Positions 34,524 through 47,487 of a DNA stretch of 64,000 nucleotides are shown in pieces (the stretch's first letter is position 1; each line of letters starts with the position of its first letter). The notes below the pieces were generated by a model. It saw only the letters and a list, made by a program, of their open reading frames with translations, did no database searches and was not told the origin of the DNA. The position numbers and the translations under genes are program-made. The DNA comes from Anaeramoeba flamelloides (Eukaryota > Metamonada > Anaeramoebidae), in assembly GCA_027625915.1 (NCBI GenBank), contig JANTQA010000042.1, forward strand, positions 1,686,001 to 1,750,000. Direction: 5' to 3'.

Positions 34524-37500
34524 ATGCACTAGGAGGCTTTTCAGGGGGTGGGGTATTTTTTTTGTCAAAATTGCCTTTTTTATTTTTTTTAGGATATTAT
34601 GATTAAGAATTAGTTTCCGACACACTTCTTTTTACAAAAATCAATCATATAGATATTCTTTCGAAATATATTTTATTTATATTGAATATTTAATTCCTTG
34701 TTATTAATAAAAAAATTAAAGAAAAAGACATATTTTTGAAAAGACAAATAATGTGTTTTTCTTCATAAAAAATTTTATTGTAGGGTTATTTGTTGATAAT
34801 TTTTCTTGTTTTAGATTTTATAGTGATTCTAAAAAGGGTTGTTCTCATTTCTCATTCAGGGATATGTAATATGTCCATAGAGAAATTGAATCATTAAATT
34901 AAAAAAAATCATTTTTTTTTTTTACTTAATCTATTGCAAAATAAAATATTTATTAAAATCATTGATTGTTAAAATCACATTAATAAAAAAAAAAGATTTC
35001 TTCAAAGAAAAAAAAACAGAATTGTGAAACTTTCGGATATAACCCAAATAATGATTAAAAAATTTTGAAAGGGAATTTTTTTTTAATTTATGATTGTTAT
35101 TTTTTCTCTGGTAATTTATATTCAATATATTGGTATTTGATATAACAACATACGAATTATAAACATATTTTAACATTTTACAACATCTTCATAATTAATT
35201 TCGAATATTTTTACTTATTTGGAATATTTTTCCTAGTTGTTTTACGTTTTAAACCTTTTGTGTTGTCTCTAATAAAATAAACATAATTGGGTATAAAAAT
35301 TATTTTAAGGGGGTAAGTATATATTACCAATTTTAAGTCTCACGGTTTATATGAAACTGAGTTTTTCAAATCATACCTTTAACCAAATATATAATTTTTT
35401 TAATAAATATGAGAGTTTGATATCTCGGGTATAAGATATTTTTATACTAAAAAAATGGAACTCAAAAAAATGAAATTATTGAATAAGAAAAAATAAATAA
35501 AAATCATTTATTTCAGGTTCTTGTCTATAATATTTGAGATAATTGCTTATTTTTTTGGTTTTATTTTTTATTATTTATGGAAATACTTTTATTAGTAAAA
35601 TTTTTAAGAAACAAATTATTTTATTATTTTTAAAGAATTTCTAAAATGAATTTGAAAATCTTATTTTCATTTAATCCACCTAATTCTAGTTTTATTTTAG
35701 AAAATCATTTATTTTTTTTAAATTTTTGAGAAATAAGATTTTTATTGGATGTATTTATTTGAGGTGATAATTTTTTATTTTCAATTAAATTGAAAATTAA
35801 TTATAATTTGGAATTCTGATTCCAATTTTTTGTCAATTATTCTTTTTCTTTGTGTTGAACTTTTTATAATTGTTTTTGATTTCCAAGAATTCAACCTGTT
35901 TATTTCAATTTTTGAAATAGTATTTTTTTTTTTTTTGGTTTGATAAAAATATTTATAATAGGAATTTTGAAACCAAATTTGTAAAAATATGTTTTGTAAA
36001 ATAAGAATAAATAGTTATGAGATGTGAAATTCAAGATTATAGATTGCTTGGGATTCATACAAATTGAGAAATAAAAGAAAAAAAATCTTCTAAAATAAGA
36101 TTTTATACATTTTTTTTTTTCTTGATTCCAAAAAAATTATTGGGGAAGGTGGCCTTTCTTGTTTGGTTGTTTAAAAGAAAATTTTGTTTCATATACATAC
36201 ATTTTCCTGTATATTTTTTTTTTTTCTTTTAAAGTTTGATTAATTTTACTAGTTATTATAAATACATTTCTAGATTCCAACAAAAAATTTAATAAAATCA
36301 AAAATTTAATCAAAAAAAAAAAAATGTTAAAAAATCAAAAAATAAATATTCAGCTCTGAATTACTTTGATTCATTTCACAAATAGAACAGCGAATGGTAT
36401 TTTGGTTTCAAAGTTTCAATATCTGATGGCACTCAAAAAAATTTTTCAATAAGGTTTGCACAATTAATTTTTTTTCAAAATTGAAAAATGTGCCTGCTTG
36501 CTTAAATAAAAATTTCAAATAGAAACATTTTATTCCTTTTTTTAAAACCGGAAAATAACTTTTTTAAAACTTAAGCAAATTTTTCTTTATTTCTTTTTTG
36601 ATCTAAATTTGGATGATAAATTTTTTATGAAAATTCTATTATATTTATGAGAATTTAATCACCTGGAAATTTATTTGTTTTATTTATTGAGATATAAATG
36701 GAAATATTTAAAATAAAAAATCCATATATGTATATATATATATATTCAAAACCAAGACTTTTCCAACTTAAAACTTACAATACTGTTTCATTTTTTTTTA
36801 AAAAATTAACTCAAGTTAATAAAATAATCGGTTATGTTATTTGGTTTTATATTGGAAATATCGGTAAAATTTTATATTTTGTAAAATCGATTCCTAAATT
36901 AGTAATTGTTTAGAAGAGGTTAACTCATATATTTTATTAAACAGAAACACAACTTACAAAAAAAAAAATTAATAACTTTACGAGATTTCCATTTGTTTTT
37001 TAATCAAAAACAAAACTGATTTATTTAAAAATTTTTTTGGATCCTGATTTTGATTGAAAGTAGATCATTATGATCAAGAAAATATTAAATTTCATATCCC
37101 ACTTATTTCACCACAAGTTAAAAATTAATGTTTATTTTTATAGTGCTTTTTTTACAAATCAATTTTTCTGAAAAAAAAAAGAAATCGAAAAATTCTTTTC
37201 TTACTTGAGGATTAAAAAAAGTGTGCTATAATTAAAGTAAAAAAATTTTCCTTTTTTTTCAATTGTATTTTTAGATCCCTGAAACAAATCAATTAATTTA
37301 AAATTAAATTATTTCTGAATTTAGTGGATTGGTAAATCCAAATATATGTTGAAAATTTGATTTAATTCATAAAATAATAATAATAATACTTGACTTTTCA
37401 AAAAGAAAGAATTAAATAAAAAATAAAAAACAAATTTCAATGAATTTTTTGTTTATTTCTAGATTAGATCAATAATAATTGATTATTATTATATAGAGGT

Positions 37501-37698
37501 GGTTAAAAAATTTAATTGAAGTTAAAAATTAACTACAAAATAAACATTTTTGAGTCAAAATATTATTTATAATTTTTAAAATTAAACTATAAAATCTATT
37601 CTTTCTCCTTTGCAAGAAAAAGAAGAAAAAAAAAAGAAATGAAAAGGAAAATAAAAGAAAAGAAAAAGAAAAAAGAAAAAAGAATTTTTAATGTTCAT

Positions 37699-40600
37699 TT
37701 AATCCTTTTTTTTTTTATCTTTTTTCTTTTTCTTTTTTTTCTTCTTTTTATCCTTTTTCTTTTCTTTCTTTGGTGATTTTTCTTTCTTTGGTGATTGTTC
37801 TTCTTTTGTTTCTAATTCCATTTCTTTATCTTTTTTTTTTTTCTTATCCTTTTTTTTTTTATCTTTTTTGGTCTTCTTTTTCTTTTTTTCTTTTTTCTTT
37901 TCTTTTTTTTCTTCTTTTTCTTCTTGTGTTTCCTCTTCAATTTCAATTTCTTTTTCTTTTGGTTTCTGGTTTTTGGAATCTTTCATAATATTTTTATAAA
38001 GGTTTTTCCATGATCCTGGTGTGTTTTCATTGGCTTTTCCATATTTGTCTAATAATCCTTCTTTGATTAATTTTTTTTTGCCATTGCCTAAAGTTATAAA
38101 TTATCAGAATGAGAAGCATAAATAATAAGAAAATAAAATTCAATTAATTATTAATTGTTTATTTCAAAATTTTATATTTTTAGAAATAAAAGAATTCGAT
38201 TTAATATAATTTATTAAAAATTAATTTGGTTTTATTGGTAATGTTTCTTTTTTTAATATTAAAATACAATTCGAAATTTTGTACACGCTTAGAATTTTTC
38301 TCAAGCAGCTTAAAAACAATCATATTTTTTGATTTTTAAGATTATATATCCTTTTCAAAATTATTAGAAGTTATTAAAATTGTTTTCAAGATTAATTTAT
38401 TGTTTTCAAGTTTCTTATTATTTCACTAATTTTAAAAAATTACTCATGATTTTCAAATTTTCATTTGAATATGATTATTGTTGTTGAAAGATTGAGTATT
38501 GGTAGTAATTTGAGTTCTGTTTAATTACTAAAGTAAAAAAAAATTTTTTTTTTATTTGATTTATAAAAATAAAAACGTTTTGTAAATCAATATTTTTTTC
38601 CTTCTAAAAAATCTGAAATAAAAAGTATTTGTAATCATCATTTAAGCATAAAAATTACAGAAATCTTTGAAATCTGAAATTGATTTTTATTTTTTTTTAT
38701 TTTGAATCAAAAAGATTATTCTTATAATTATGAATATTTCATTAAATTAAAAAAATTTTAAAATCAATTTTGTACTTTGTAAAATATGAAGGAGGGAATT
38801 TTAATGATGTTTTTTTCGAGTAAATTTGAAATTTAATATTAACCAATTAACGAATCGAATTTTGATTAAATTTTTAATAAATAAACACATTTTTTTCTTC
38901 GTATTTATTAAATTTATCTGGTTAAATCTAAAGTGTTATCTCGAAAACCAATAAAGTTTCCAAGATTTTTGAAAAATAATTTAATTACTGTGTTGGAATA
39001 AAAGGTGTTAATTTAAATTTCATTGAGAAGTACTCATAATAAAAATAAATAAAAAAATCGAAATAAATTAACACTACGGCTGTTTTTAAAAAAGTGAATA
39101 CTTAAAGTTTTAAAAAAGTGAGTACTAAAAGTTTGAAAAAAGTGTTGTTCAAAGTACTTTATCCACTCTTCGAAAGAGTATGAGTATCACCTTATAAAAC
39201 CTTTAGATATCACTTTTTTAAAACAGCTGTATTTTTTGTACCAGCTCATATTTTGGGCACACTTGATTAATAAGATCCAATTGAATTCGAAAAGAAATGT
39301 AAAGTGATATTGGTTAAAGGTGTATATTTTTGTAAATGGAAAGTGGAGTGGAGCGGTACTTAATTTTAATAACTTTATGATAGATCAAATTAAAAAAAGT
39401 TCAAATTTAAATTTTTAAAAAAAAAAAATAATATTAAAATAAAAATTCAAACAGTTGGTCCAAATCCCCATTTTCTTGGATATAAATCTCGATCCATAAT
39501 GACTCTTTTAATTTTAGCTGCAGCGCCATATTTGGCTGTTAAGATTACTGGAGTTGTCATCAATGCGATTGCAAGACAAACGGCTTCACCTTTAGTAGTG
39601 ACAAGAACAATTTCTTCATTAACTTCAATATCATCACAACGAAGAATACCAGAGACCATTAATTTTGCACCATAGCATATTGCGTTAACAGCTGTATCTT
39701 TAATAATTATACGTTTATGGTGCTTAAGAAGAATTTCAATTGGGCTGATTATTTTTCTTAGATATGATTCATTTCCAGTTGTATCATACAAATATTGCGC
39801 GTCTTTTAAATCGTGCATGGTTACTAAGTTGTCTTTTTCTGAAAGAAATCCAGATCTATTATGATTTAATTTTTTTTACAAGTATATTTTTGTTAATAAA
39901 ATTTTAATAAAAAAAAAATGAAGATGAATATAATCAAGAAAAAGTTAATTTGCAAGATAAATTTTAACAGAAATTTAAAATAATTGTTTTCATCGGATAT
40001 AATAAGCATAATAAAGACGGAAACACATCATCTTATATTTAACATTCAAAATGTTTATTTGTTTGTCATAGTAAAAATACATTGGAATAATATTAAGATT
40101 TGTAATCTCATATTCACTTTTAATTATTTTACGTACCCCTGTAAAAGTGTGTTCAATATAAATTGTAAAACCTTTTTTTTCAATTTGAAAAAGATTGAAA
40201 ATAAGAAATTTAAATTATTCAAAAATGTGATTACAAAGAATTATTTTTATTTGGTTTTTTTTTTCGCCAAAAAAGTACGGCTGTTGTAAAAAAAAAATTT
40301 AGTAAAAAAGAATTAAAAAGTGATACTCAAAGTCTTTGAAAGGGTGGATCAAAGAGTTTAAACAACACTTTTTTCAAACTTTTTGGTATTCACTTTTTAA
40401 AAATTATAGTATTCACTATTTTATAAATAGTGTTAGTACTTTTTTATTAAATTTCTTGACAAAGTTTAGACCTTGTTTACAAAGAAATTAGTTGGTTAGT
40501 TGAATGAGTTATGAGTATTTAATAATAAGTTCCTTTCAAAAATTATGTTTTTTGACAATAGATTATAATCAAGTAAATTAATAGCCTGTTCTGTGTACAC

Positions 40601-42001
40601 ACAAACACAGTTTTTTTTTTTTTTTTTAATTGAAAGAAGAGTTGGTTTGCTTATTTTTTTTTGAAATAACTAAAAAGGAAAACAATAATTACCTAACACG
40701 ACGAAGTTCAGCCATTTTTCCACCAACACCTAACAAATATCCTAAATGGATACACAAAGTTCTAATATAAGTACCAGCTTGGCATTTGACCCAAAAAACA
40801 CCTAATTTTTTTTCTGCATCATATTCAATTAATTTAGAATCATAAATGGTTCTAATTCTTAATTTCTTTTTGACTGCAGAGGATAGTGGTGGCTTTTGAA
40901 ATAATGCACCTTTTAAAGTTTCTAATTCTTTGGCCAATAATTTTTCATTTTTAATTTCATTTTTTAATTGGACAATGGCAACATATTCTTTTCCTGCATT
41001 TTGTTGTGATTTAACCAATCTTGTACCTCTATTTAATTATTTGATTTTTGGTAGTTATTTATTTTTGAAAGGAAAAAAAAAAAAGAAAAAATTTAATCAC
41101 TTTATTGGTGAAATGTTTTTGTTGTTGGGTGTTTTATTATTTATTGTTTTTTAGAACTGTTTTAACTTTTTATAATATTTGATTGTTATTTTTTGGATCG
41201 AAATGAAAAAAAAAAAAAAAAAAAAGAAATACGTAATACAAAAATAAAATAAAAAAGAAAACAATTTTTTGTTCATTATTTTTCAAAAATGGAACAAATT
41301 TGACAAAGGGAATAATAATAAAAAAAAAAAAATAAAGCAAAAAACTTTTGCAATATTTATCAAAGATTGTATGTTGGTAAAGTTTTGAATATTTTTTGTT
41401 GGTTGAGTTTCTTCAAAATAAAACACTCAAACAAGTAGAATAAAAAACAAAATTTACCTATTAAGTGTTACAATTAAACATCCAGTGACAGAAGGATCAA
41501 GAGTTCCTGAGTGACCAGTTTTTTCAGTTCTTAAGATATTTTTTACCCAGGACACAACCTAATAAAAAGGTAGTTTATAGAAATAATAATTGGGATTAGA
41601 GAATCAATTCTTTTTCTTACAATGAAAAATGAAAAAAAAAAAGGTTTATTACTTCATGAGAAGAAGGATTAGCTGGTTTATCAAGATTCATAAAACCGTA
41701 TAACAAGTACTGGTCAAGTGGTCTTTTTTTTGGTGTGTACCCATTAGGTAAGGGATTGTAAGATCCTGTTTTAATTTTCATTTTTTCCATACCCTAATAA
41801 AAAAAAAAAAAAAAAAAAAAAAGATCAATTAATATGTTAAAAGAAAGAAATAGAATAAAAGAAATTTACTTTTAAAAGAATTGGAAAATCTGATGTGTCA
41901 AGCTTTGGGGTAACATTTGTGGGTTTAAGGTAAAGCTCTGGCTTTTTATCAGATTTCTTTTTTGATTTTTTTTTATGTTTTCTTGATTTTTCTTTGGACA
42001 T
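37699..42001 (-). CDS. CBF5: Dyskerin / Cbf5 pseudouridine synthase, six exons
   Basis: Exons on the minus strand: 42001-41870, 41793-41653, 41558-41458, 41028-40693, 39855-39453, 38097-37699, giving 503 residues. Every join keeps frame and the known protein order. Introns are GT-AG with ends like ATTAG or ATAG (76, 94, 429, 837 and 1355 bp). Dyskerin is the catalytic subunit of H/ACA snoRNPs and telomerase RNP in the nucleolus. Visible parts: Lys-rich N-terminus; DKC-like segment ([12 protein letters not shown]); TruB domain with the catalytic aspartate D112 in [27 protein letters not shown] domain at ~283-360 ([20 protein letters not shown]); RKWGFGPT; then GLLDKYGK and a Lys/Glu tail. Intron 5 has the unusual donor GTTTGA. 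Introns 4 and 5 each contain an M2 MITE. Confidence 0.95.
39075..39231. mobile_element. MITE M2, complete, in dyskerin intron 5
   Basis: TACGGCTGTTTTTAAAAAAG at the left faces CTTTTTTAAAACAGCTGTA at the right, with TA duplicated. The 157-bp interior repeats AAAAAAGTGARTACT-like phrases. Confidence 0.75.
40276..40411. mobile_element. MITE M2, degenerate, in dyskerin intron 4
   Basis: Left end TACGGCTGTTGTAAAAAAAA, right end CACTTTTTAAAAATTATAGT; interior phrases AAAGTGATACTCAAAG and AACACTTTTTTCAAAC match the copy at 39075-39231. Confidence 0.6.
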
Positions 42002-42342
42002 AATAATTGATTTATAAAAGAGAATATTTGATAAAAAATGAAATAAACAGTTGAGAAAAAGTTGTGTATAAGAGTTTTTCTCTTTCAATAGCAAAAAAAA
42101 TACTTTGTTACTTCCTAATTGAATAAAAGTAAATTTGAATATTTTTCAGTTCAAAAAGATTAACATTTTGTAAAAAAATAGTAGGTTTAAGTATTCAATA
42201 AGAAAACCAAAGTGTCAACCTGAACTCTCATTTAAATTACTTTCAAAACTTTGGAGACTTTGGATTTTTAGAATTAGATTAAGGGAGGTGCTAACTAAAA
42301 AAATTTTTAAGAGAGAGTGAAAATAATTCCTCACTGTTCAGA

Positions 42343-42748
42343 GAAAAATGGTTGGACAGCAATTTTAATTGGAACATTACTGAAAAGGATTTTTAATTTA
42401 AATCGTTTGTGAAATAACCAAAGAAAATAACAATTGTCTACTTATTAGAATAAGAATTAATGTAATTCTACTTTTTCAAAAACTTATCTCTTATAATCTA
42501 AAGCAAGTTTAAAAATTACGATTTTCATAATTTACTAGTAAACCTTACTTTAACTTGGTTTTTTATTAAAATAACATGATCTACTTTAGTTATCAACCAT
42601 TCAAATGAGTATTCTACACACAATACATTTTAATGAACTTTTAACACATTTAAACCTGGATTTATATGAAATTCACCTAGTTATCAATAGGATTTGATTT
42701 TCAATTTTACTAATGTAACCAATTAAAAATGCTGTCCAACCATTTTTC
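42343..42748. mobile_element. MITE M4
   Basis: GAAAAATGGTTGGACAGCAA at the left is mirrored at the right (TGCTGTCCAACCATTTTTC), with similarity over ~45 bp that includes TTTTAATTGG and an ACATTA/TAATGT piece. The 320-bp interior is non-coding. Confidence 0.7.
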
Positions 42749-43009
42749 TGTTTCCAACATTTTTCTCTCAACAGACACATTAAAAAAGTACGGGGCAATA
42801 TTTTTTATTTTGAATATTAGAAAAATTAGTGTGTAATTTCTTTTATTTAAGGGAGTAGCCACGGTAAAGGAAAATTTTTCATTTTTTTGCAATTTTGAAG
42901 ATCAGAAAATAATATTTTTTACTTTGGATGTAACTCATTGATTTTTATTATTTAAAGTACTTCATTCATTAGATTTTTTTTAATTTTTTTTCAAAAGTCT
43001 CAAAGAAAT

Positions 43010-43105
43010 TGCCACAATAGAAGGTTGAGTTGAATTGCTTAAAATAGTGTTTCAAGCGTTGAATGGTTTATCTTTTATCCTTATACTCGGCATTCTATTG
43101 TGGCA
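43010..43105. mobile_element. MITE M5, short
   Basis: A 13-bp perfect terminal repeat, TGCCACAATAGAA, and its complement bound a 96-bp unit. Only one copy was found. Confidence 0.5.
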
Positions 43106-43470
43106 TTTCATTTTTTCATTTGTTATTTTTTAATCCTTTTTGAATTTTTTTCAATCATGACAACAAAAACAATTCGAAATATTTTTTTATCAGCCACATT
43201 TGGGATAAATGGATTTTTTTAAAATGAACGACAACATTACAATTGGAAGAATCACAAATGGAAATACGAATAGGACTTTAATAACTAGAAGGATTCCAAA
43301 AAAAAAAATAATTATCCCATAAAATTACAGGTTCGGGGGTTAAACACTTGGGTTTGGTGGGATTGGAGAAGTGAATATGATTATATTCAATCAAATTTTA
43401 AACAAAAAAAAATTATAACATTTTGAAAAACAAGTGAAACAAGAAAAAAAGTTCAAGACAGTTTTTAATT

Positions 43471-43509
43471 GTGTGTGTGTGTGGGGGTGGGGGGGTGGGG
43501 GGTGGGGGG
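43471..43509 (+). other. GT repeat merging into G-quadruplex motif
   Basis: Twelve bases of GT repeat run into four G-runs of 5, 7, 6 and 6 separated by single T bases (43483-43509). It satisfies the classical quadruplex pattern with one-base loops, and stands out sharply in this AT-rich DNA. Confidence 0.85.
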
Positions 43510-44489
43510 TTAATCGAACCTGAAAATAAAATATAAAATCAATAAAAAGGAGAAACCAATTAACTTCAAATAATAATCTATTATATTATTTTCAATCAAC
43601 CCAACAAATACAATTTAAATCTACTGATTTATCGAAATTTTTGGTGTGGTTTTCGAGATCTCAAAAATAGTCAATTTTTTGAACAAATTTTTAATAATTG
43701 ATCAATCAAAGAAAAAACCCATACCAAAAGATAGTATTTAAATAATTTTTATTGTGTTGAATACTTCATTTTGTCTTTATTTATTTATTTATTCTTTTTT
43801 TAATTGATCTTACTATTCATTTTCAGGTTCGATTAATGCCCCCGATTAAAAAATGTGTCGAACTTTTTTTCCACAATGGTAAGTTTTATTCTTAGAATCA
43901 AAAATTATCTTATCACCAAAAAATATTCATTATAAAAAAAAATAAAAATTGGACCAGTTTTATCTATTCTTATCTCTCTTTTATTGTATAACCTTACCCA
44001 ATTAAAAAATATCAAATAATTGTTTAAAATTGTCCTTGCCTTTTGATTTTAAGTTCTAAGAAAAGTATAGATCCCCGAAAAACCTGAAAATTCTTCTAAA
44101 TTATTGATTATTTTTTTTGCTCCTCCTGTATTCAGTACGTGGATAGTTTCTAATTGGTCATGAAAATATAAAATTTATTTTTTATAAATATATTAATTAT
44201 ATTTCTTCTTCTCTCATTTTTATTTGATATTTTTCTTTAATTACTCCTTTCTATAAATAAATAAATAAATTATTGATTATTCAGAACGTTTATAATGAAA
44301 AATTCTAATTTTAATATTTTCTATTAATAATTTTGTTCTTTAGATAAAATTCCAGTGTTGGTGATCGGCTATCACATAAACATAAAATTTTGTCATTAAA
44401 AAAAAAGCGTGGGAGAGAAAATGAATTTTATGTTTATCATAGATTTCACTGTAGAGTTTGAAAGGCTGTATTATTATTTTTTCATAAGA

Positions 44490-44692
44490 TACAGCCAGTT
44501 CCACTCTTGAGTCACAAACTTTCAACGAAATTTAAGGCACAAAAAAAAACCCGAATTAAGGCAGCATATTAAAATTCTAATAAAATAATATGTGAAAAAA
44601 TAAATTTTTTAAAAAAATGCACCTTAAATTCTAGATTTTATTATGCCTTAAATGTTGTTGAAAGTTTGTCTCTTAAAAGTGGAACTTACTAA
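44490..44692. mobile_element. MITE M1, degenerate copy
   Basis: TACAGCCAGTTCCACTCTTG at the left and GTTTGTCTCTTAAAAGTGGA at the right, with recognisable internal arms (TTTCAACGAAATTTAAGGCA). More substitutions than other copies. Confidence 0.7.
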
Positions 44693-47487
44693 ATATTGAT
44701 AAATTCAAATAAATATAAGAAAATTTTTACTTCATATTCCATTTTTAGAAATTTTGTTTACTCAAGCTTTAAGTAAAGTATTGTATTAGTTTAATTTTAT
44801 AAAACTTTGAAAAAATGGTTTGGCTTCAAAAGATTCTTTTTCCTGTGTTGTTTTAAAAGTTGTGATTATGGATTACAAAAATCGAAATTGAATTAAAAAT
44901 TTTTATTAAATTTATTAAATTTATCAGTTTTAATTTTTTTTATTCGTTTATCCAGATTTTACAATTATTTCCATAGGCTGGGCAGTTACAATAAAGAATT
45001 TTTATAAAAAAACTTAAAATAGTCTAAATAATCTTTTTTTTTTTTTATAATTTTTAAAAAAAAACATTTATTGATCAATTAACTTTTCATATTTATTGCA
45101 CAAATCCAGCCAAATTTAAAAAAATCTTTTTTGACCACTTAATTCTCTTTCTTTCAACTATCTCTGAAAGTATATTTATATTATTTACCTAAACTTTAGA
45201 ATATTTTAATATGAAGTAGAAAGTGGCAGACATAAGTAATTTTAGAAATTCGATTGAGATTTCAACTTTAGATTTGGTTAACACCAAAAGTATTTTGTCT
45301 TAAATTCCACTTTTCATAAAAAACTATGAAAATGATGTTTTACCCAGATTTCGAGGTACAATATGTCTTTGGACACACCAAGACAAGGAAAATTGTTTCA
45401 AAAAAAATCTCTAAATTCTGTATTTTTGTAATACACTCATATAATAAACATTATTATACATAATAATTTTCAATGAGGTTTACAACTTTAATAGATATTA
45501 ATAGGGATTAAAAAAAAATGAAATTTTTCAGTAATATTTTTTTCAATTTTAATTGTTAAATTTTTTGAATTGTTTAATTGAATTATTAGAGAGATAATTT
45601 TCAAGTATTTTTTTTAATAGTCTAAAAAGAAACATATTTTTGAATTTTAAAATAATACAAAATATTTCAATCAAAAGATATCGCTCAATTAAATTGGCAA
45701 TCTGATTTTTTATCTGTTTTTGGGATATTTTTTATCATTTTATTTTTTTCCATGTTTGAGTTTTTATATACATTCCCAATTGTTTTCTGCAAATTACTTC
45801 AACATTTATTGGTTTTTCAATCTTAATGTTCAATCAAAAATTAATTCATTTCAACTTTTTTCATTAAAAAAATACCCCAAAAATAGTTGTTTTATTCAAA
45901 AGTCGGTATTTTTGAAAAGGGGGGTATTCGGATTTTCATGAGTTTAAAAGCTATCCTTTTTTTATTACATAAAATTATGATAACTTTGAAAAAATAATTC
46001 ATAAAAGAAGTATAACTGAAATCCAAGGTATAGTTTTGGCTAACTTTAATTATAGGTGTTTAAATTTTCCTTGTAGTGAGTGATAATGTTTTTTTTTAAA
46101 GAATTTGTTTTAATGAATATAAAAATCTAAATTTTATTAGAATATTGTTAAAACCAAACCGTGATTTACTATTTGAGTTCAAACCCCCATAATCTTTGAT
46201 TAAAATCGAAAAAAAATTCAAATTTTTTCAATGTTTTATTATTTATTAGTTACTAAAATCAAATCAATTTAAAGATCAGTCAATAAGGGTTTGAGTTTGC
46301 TGGTTTTTCTTCCAAAATACAAATAAATAACTCAAACCATTTTTATTCATTGGTAGAATAAAATTTCCTATAAAATTTTTTCTTGAAAAAATACAACTCC
46401 TTTGTTTTTGTACCGAGTGGAACATACGACACCTAAAAAAAAACAATTTTTCACCCAAAATTGAAATTAAACAATTCTTTCTATGGGTTGAGAAAATAAA
46501 TTGCTCTTTTTTGTTCTTTTCTTCAACAAAAAAAAGATAAAATCTAATTACTACCAAAAATTCAAGCTACAAACAGTTTTATTCCTGATGTGTATTTGTA
46601 ATGTTAAAAACCCACTTTGGAATAAATAATCTCAAAAAGTAAATCTCATGAATGAAAATGAGTACCAAATCCCCGATATCTGTTATGCATTTAATTTTTG
46701 TTTTTAAAAATTTATTTAAAAAAAGCAATTAAACACGATTTTCCAATCTCGATCTAAACTAAATAACGTTTTTGTCCATTAGAATTCGAAATTGAAATAG
46801 TAGTATTCCAAAAAAATTATTCCAGAATAATAATAAATAGTTCTTATTTTTCAAAAAAATTGTGAGTATTTCAAGACATTGGGTTCTTTATTACCAATCT
46901 ATTTTGTATCAATCTCTCTTAACATCAAAAAAACCGAGTTTCTAAACTTTTTTAACCATGTTAAATTCAATTTTCAACAAGTAATTTTCTTTCAATTCCA
47001 AATTAATAGATTTTTAATTATGTTTTGTCAAAATAAGCAAAAAAAGTTTCCGTTTTTTATCTTTGAATTTTTTTCTTTATTAGTTTATTGATCAACAATT
47101 CGCATTCAATTTTTAATAATAGTATAAGAGTCAATATTATTTTTTGGTACCCATTTCTGGAAATTAGAAAAAATAAATAATACCGAAATTTAAGCGAAAG
47201 ACATATTATTTCAAGTTAACAATGGTATTTTTTGTTATCAAAGTAATACCCACCAACCATAAAACACATATATTTCCAAAGTTTTCCAATTAAAAACCAA
47301 GTTTAAACTTTTTTTTCCGCTTTTACTTTTTTTTTCAAACGATAACATTGTTGGCCAACAAAAAGAAAAAAAACAAAAAAGAAAAAAGAAAAAAAAAGTA
47401 AAACAGAAAAAAAAGAATTTCAAATGAAAAGTTTTTCGTTTTATTTCACAAATAGATAATTAAAAGAAGAAATAATTTATATTCTAA

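Larger units (their letters stand above)
32933..37698. other. Gene-free spacer
   Basis: Holds duplicated block R1 copy 2 (33957-34488), a TA-rich microsatellite (34499-34523) and otherwise AT-rich sequence with T and A runs. A 71-codon open frame at 36698-36913 (+) sits partly on a TA repeat and is not convincing. Confidence 0.6.
42002..47487. other. Gene-free spacer with MITEs and G-quadruplex motif
   Basis: Contains M4 (42343-42748), M5 (43010-43105), a G-rich tract (43471-43509), an inverted pair at 43508-43525 and 43823-43840, and a degenerate M1 (44490-44692). Minus-strand open frame 46276-46557 and plus-strand frames 45720-45941 and 46879-47091 show no domain and no partner exons. Confidence 0.55.

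Noticed and set aside
37770-37988. Plus-strand open frame over the dyskerin tail
   Set aside because: Reverse complement of the Lys-rich C-terminus.
43828-43846. GGTTCGATTAATGCCCC as a possible tRNA T-arm
   Set aside because: The flanking bases do not form a five-pair stem and no A-box or anticodon arm is found upstream on either strand.
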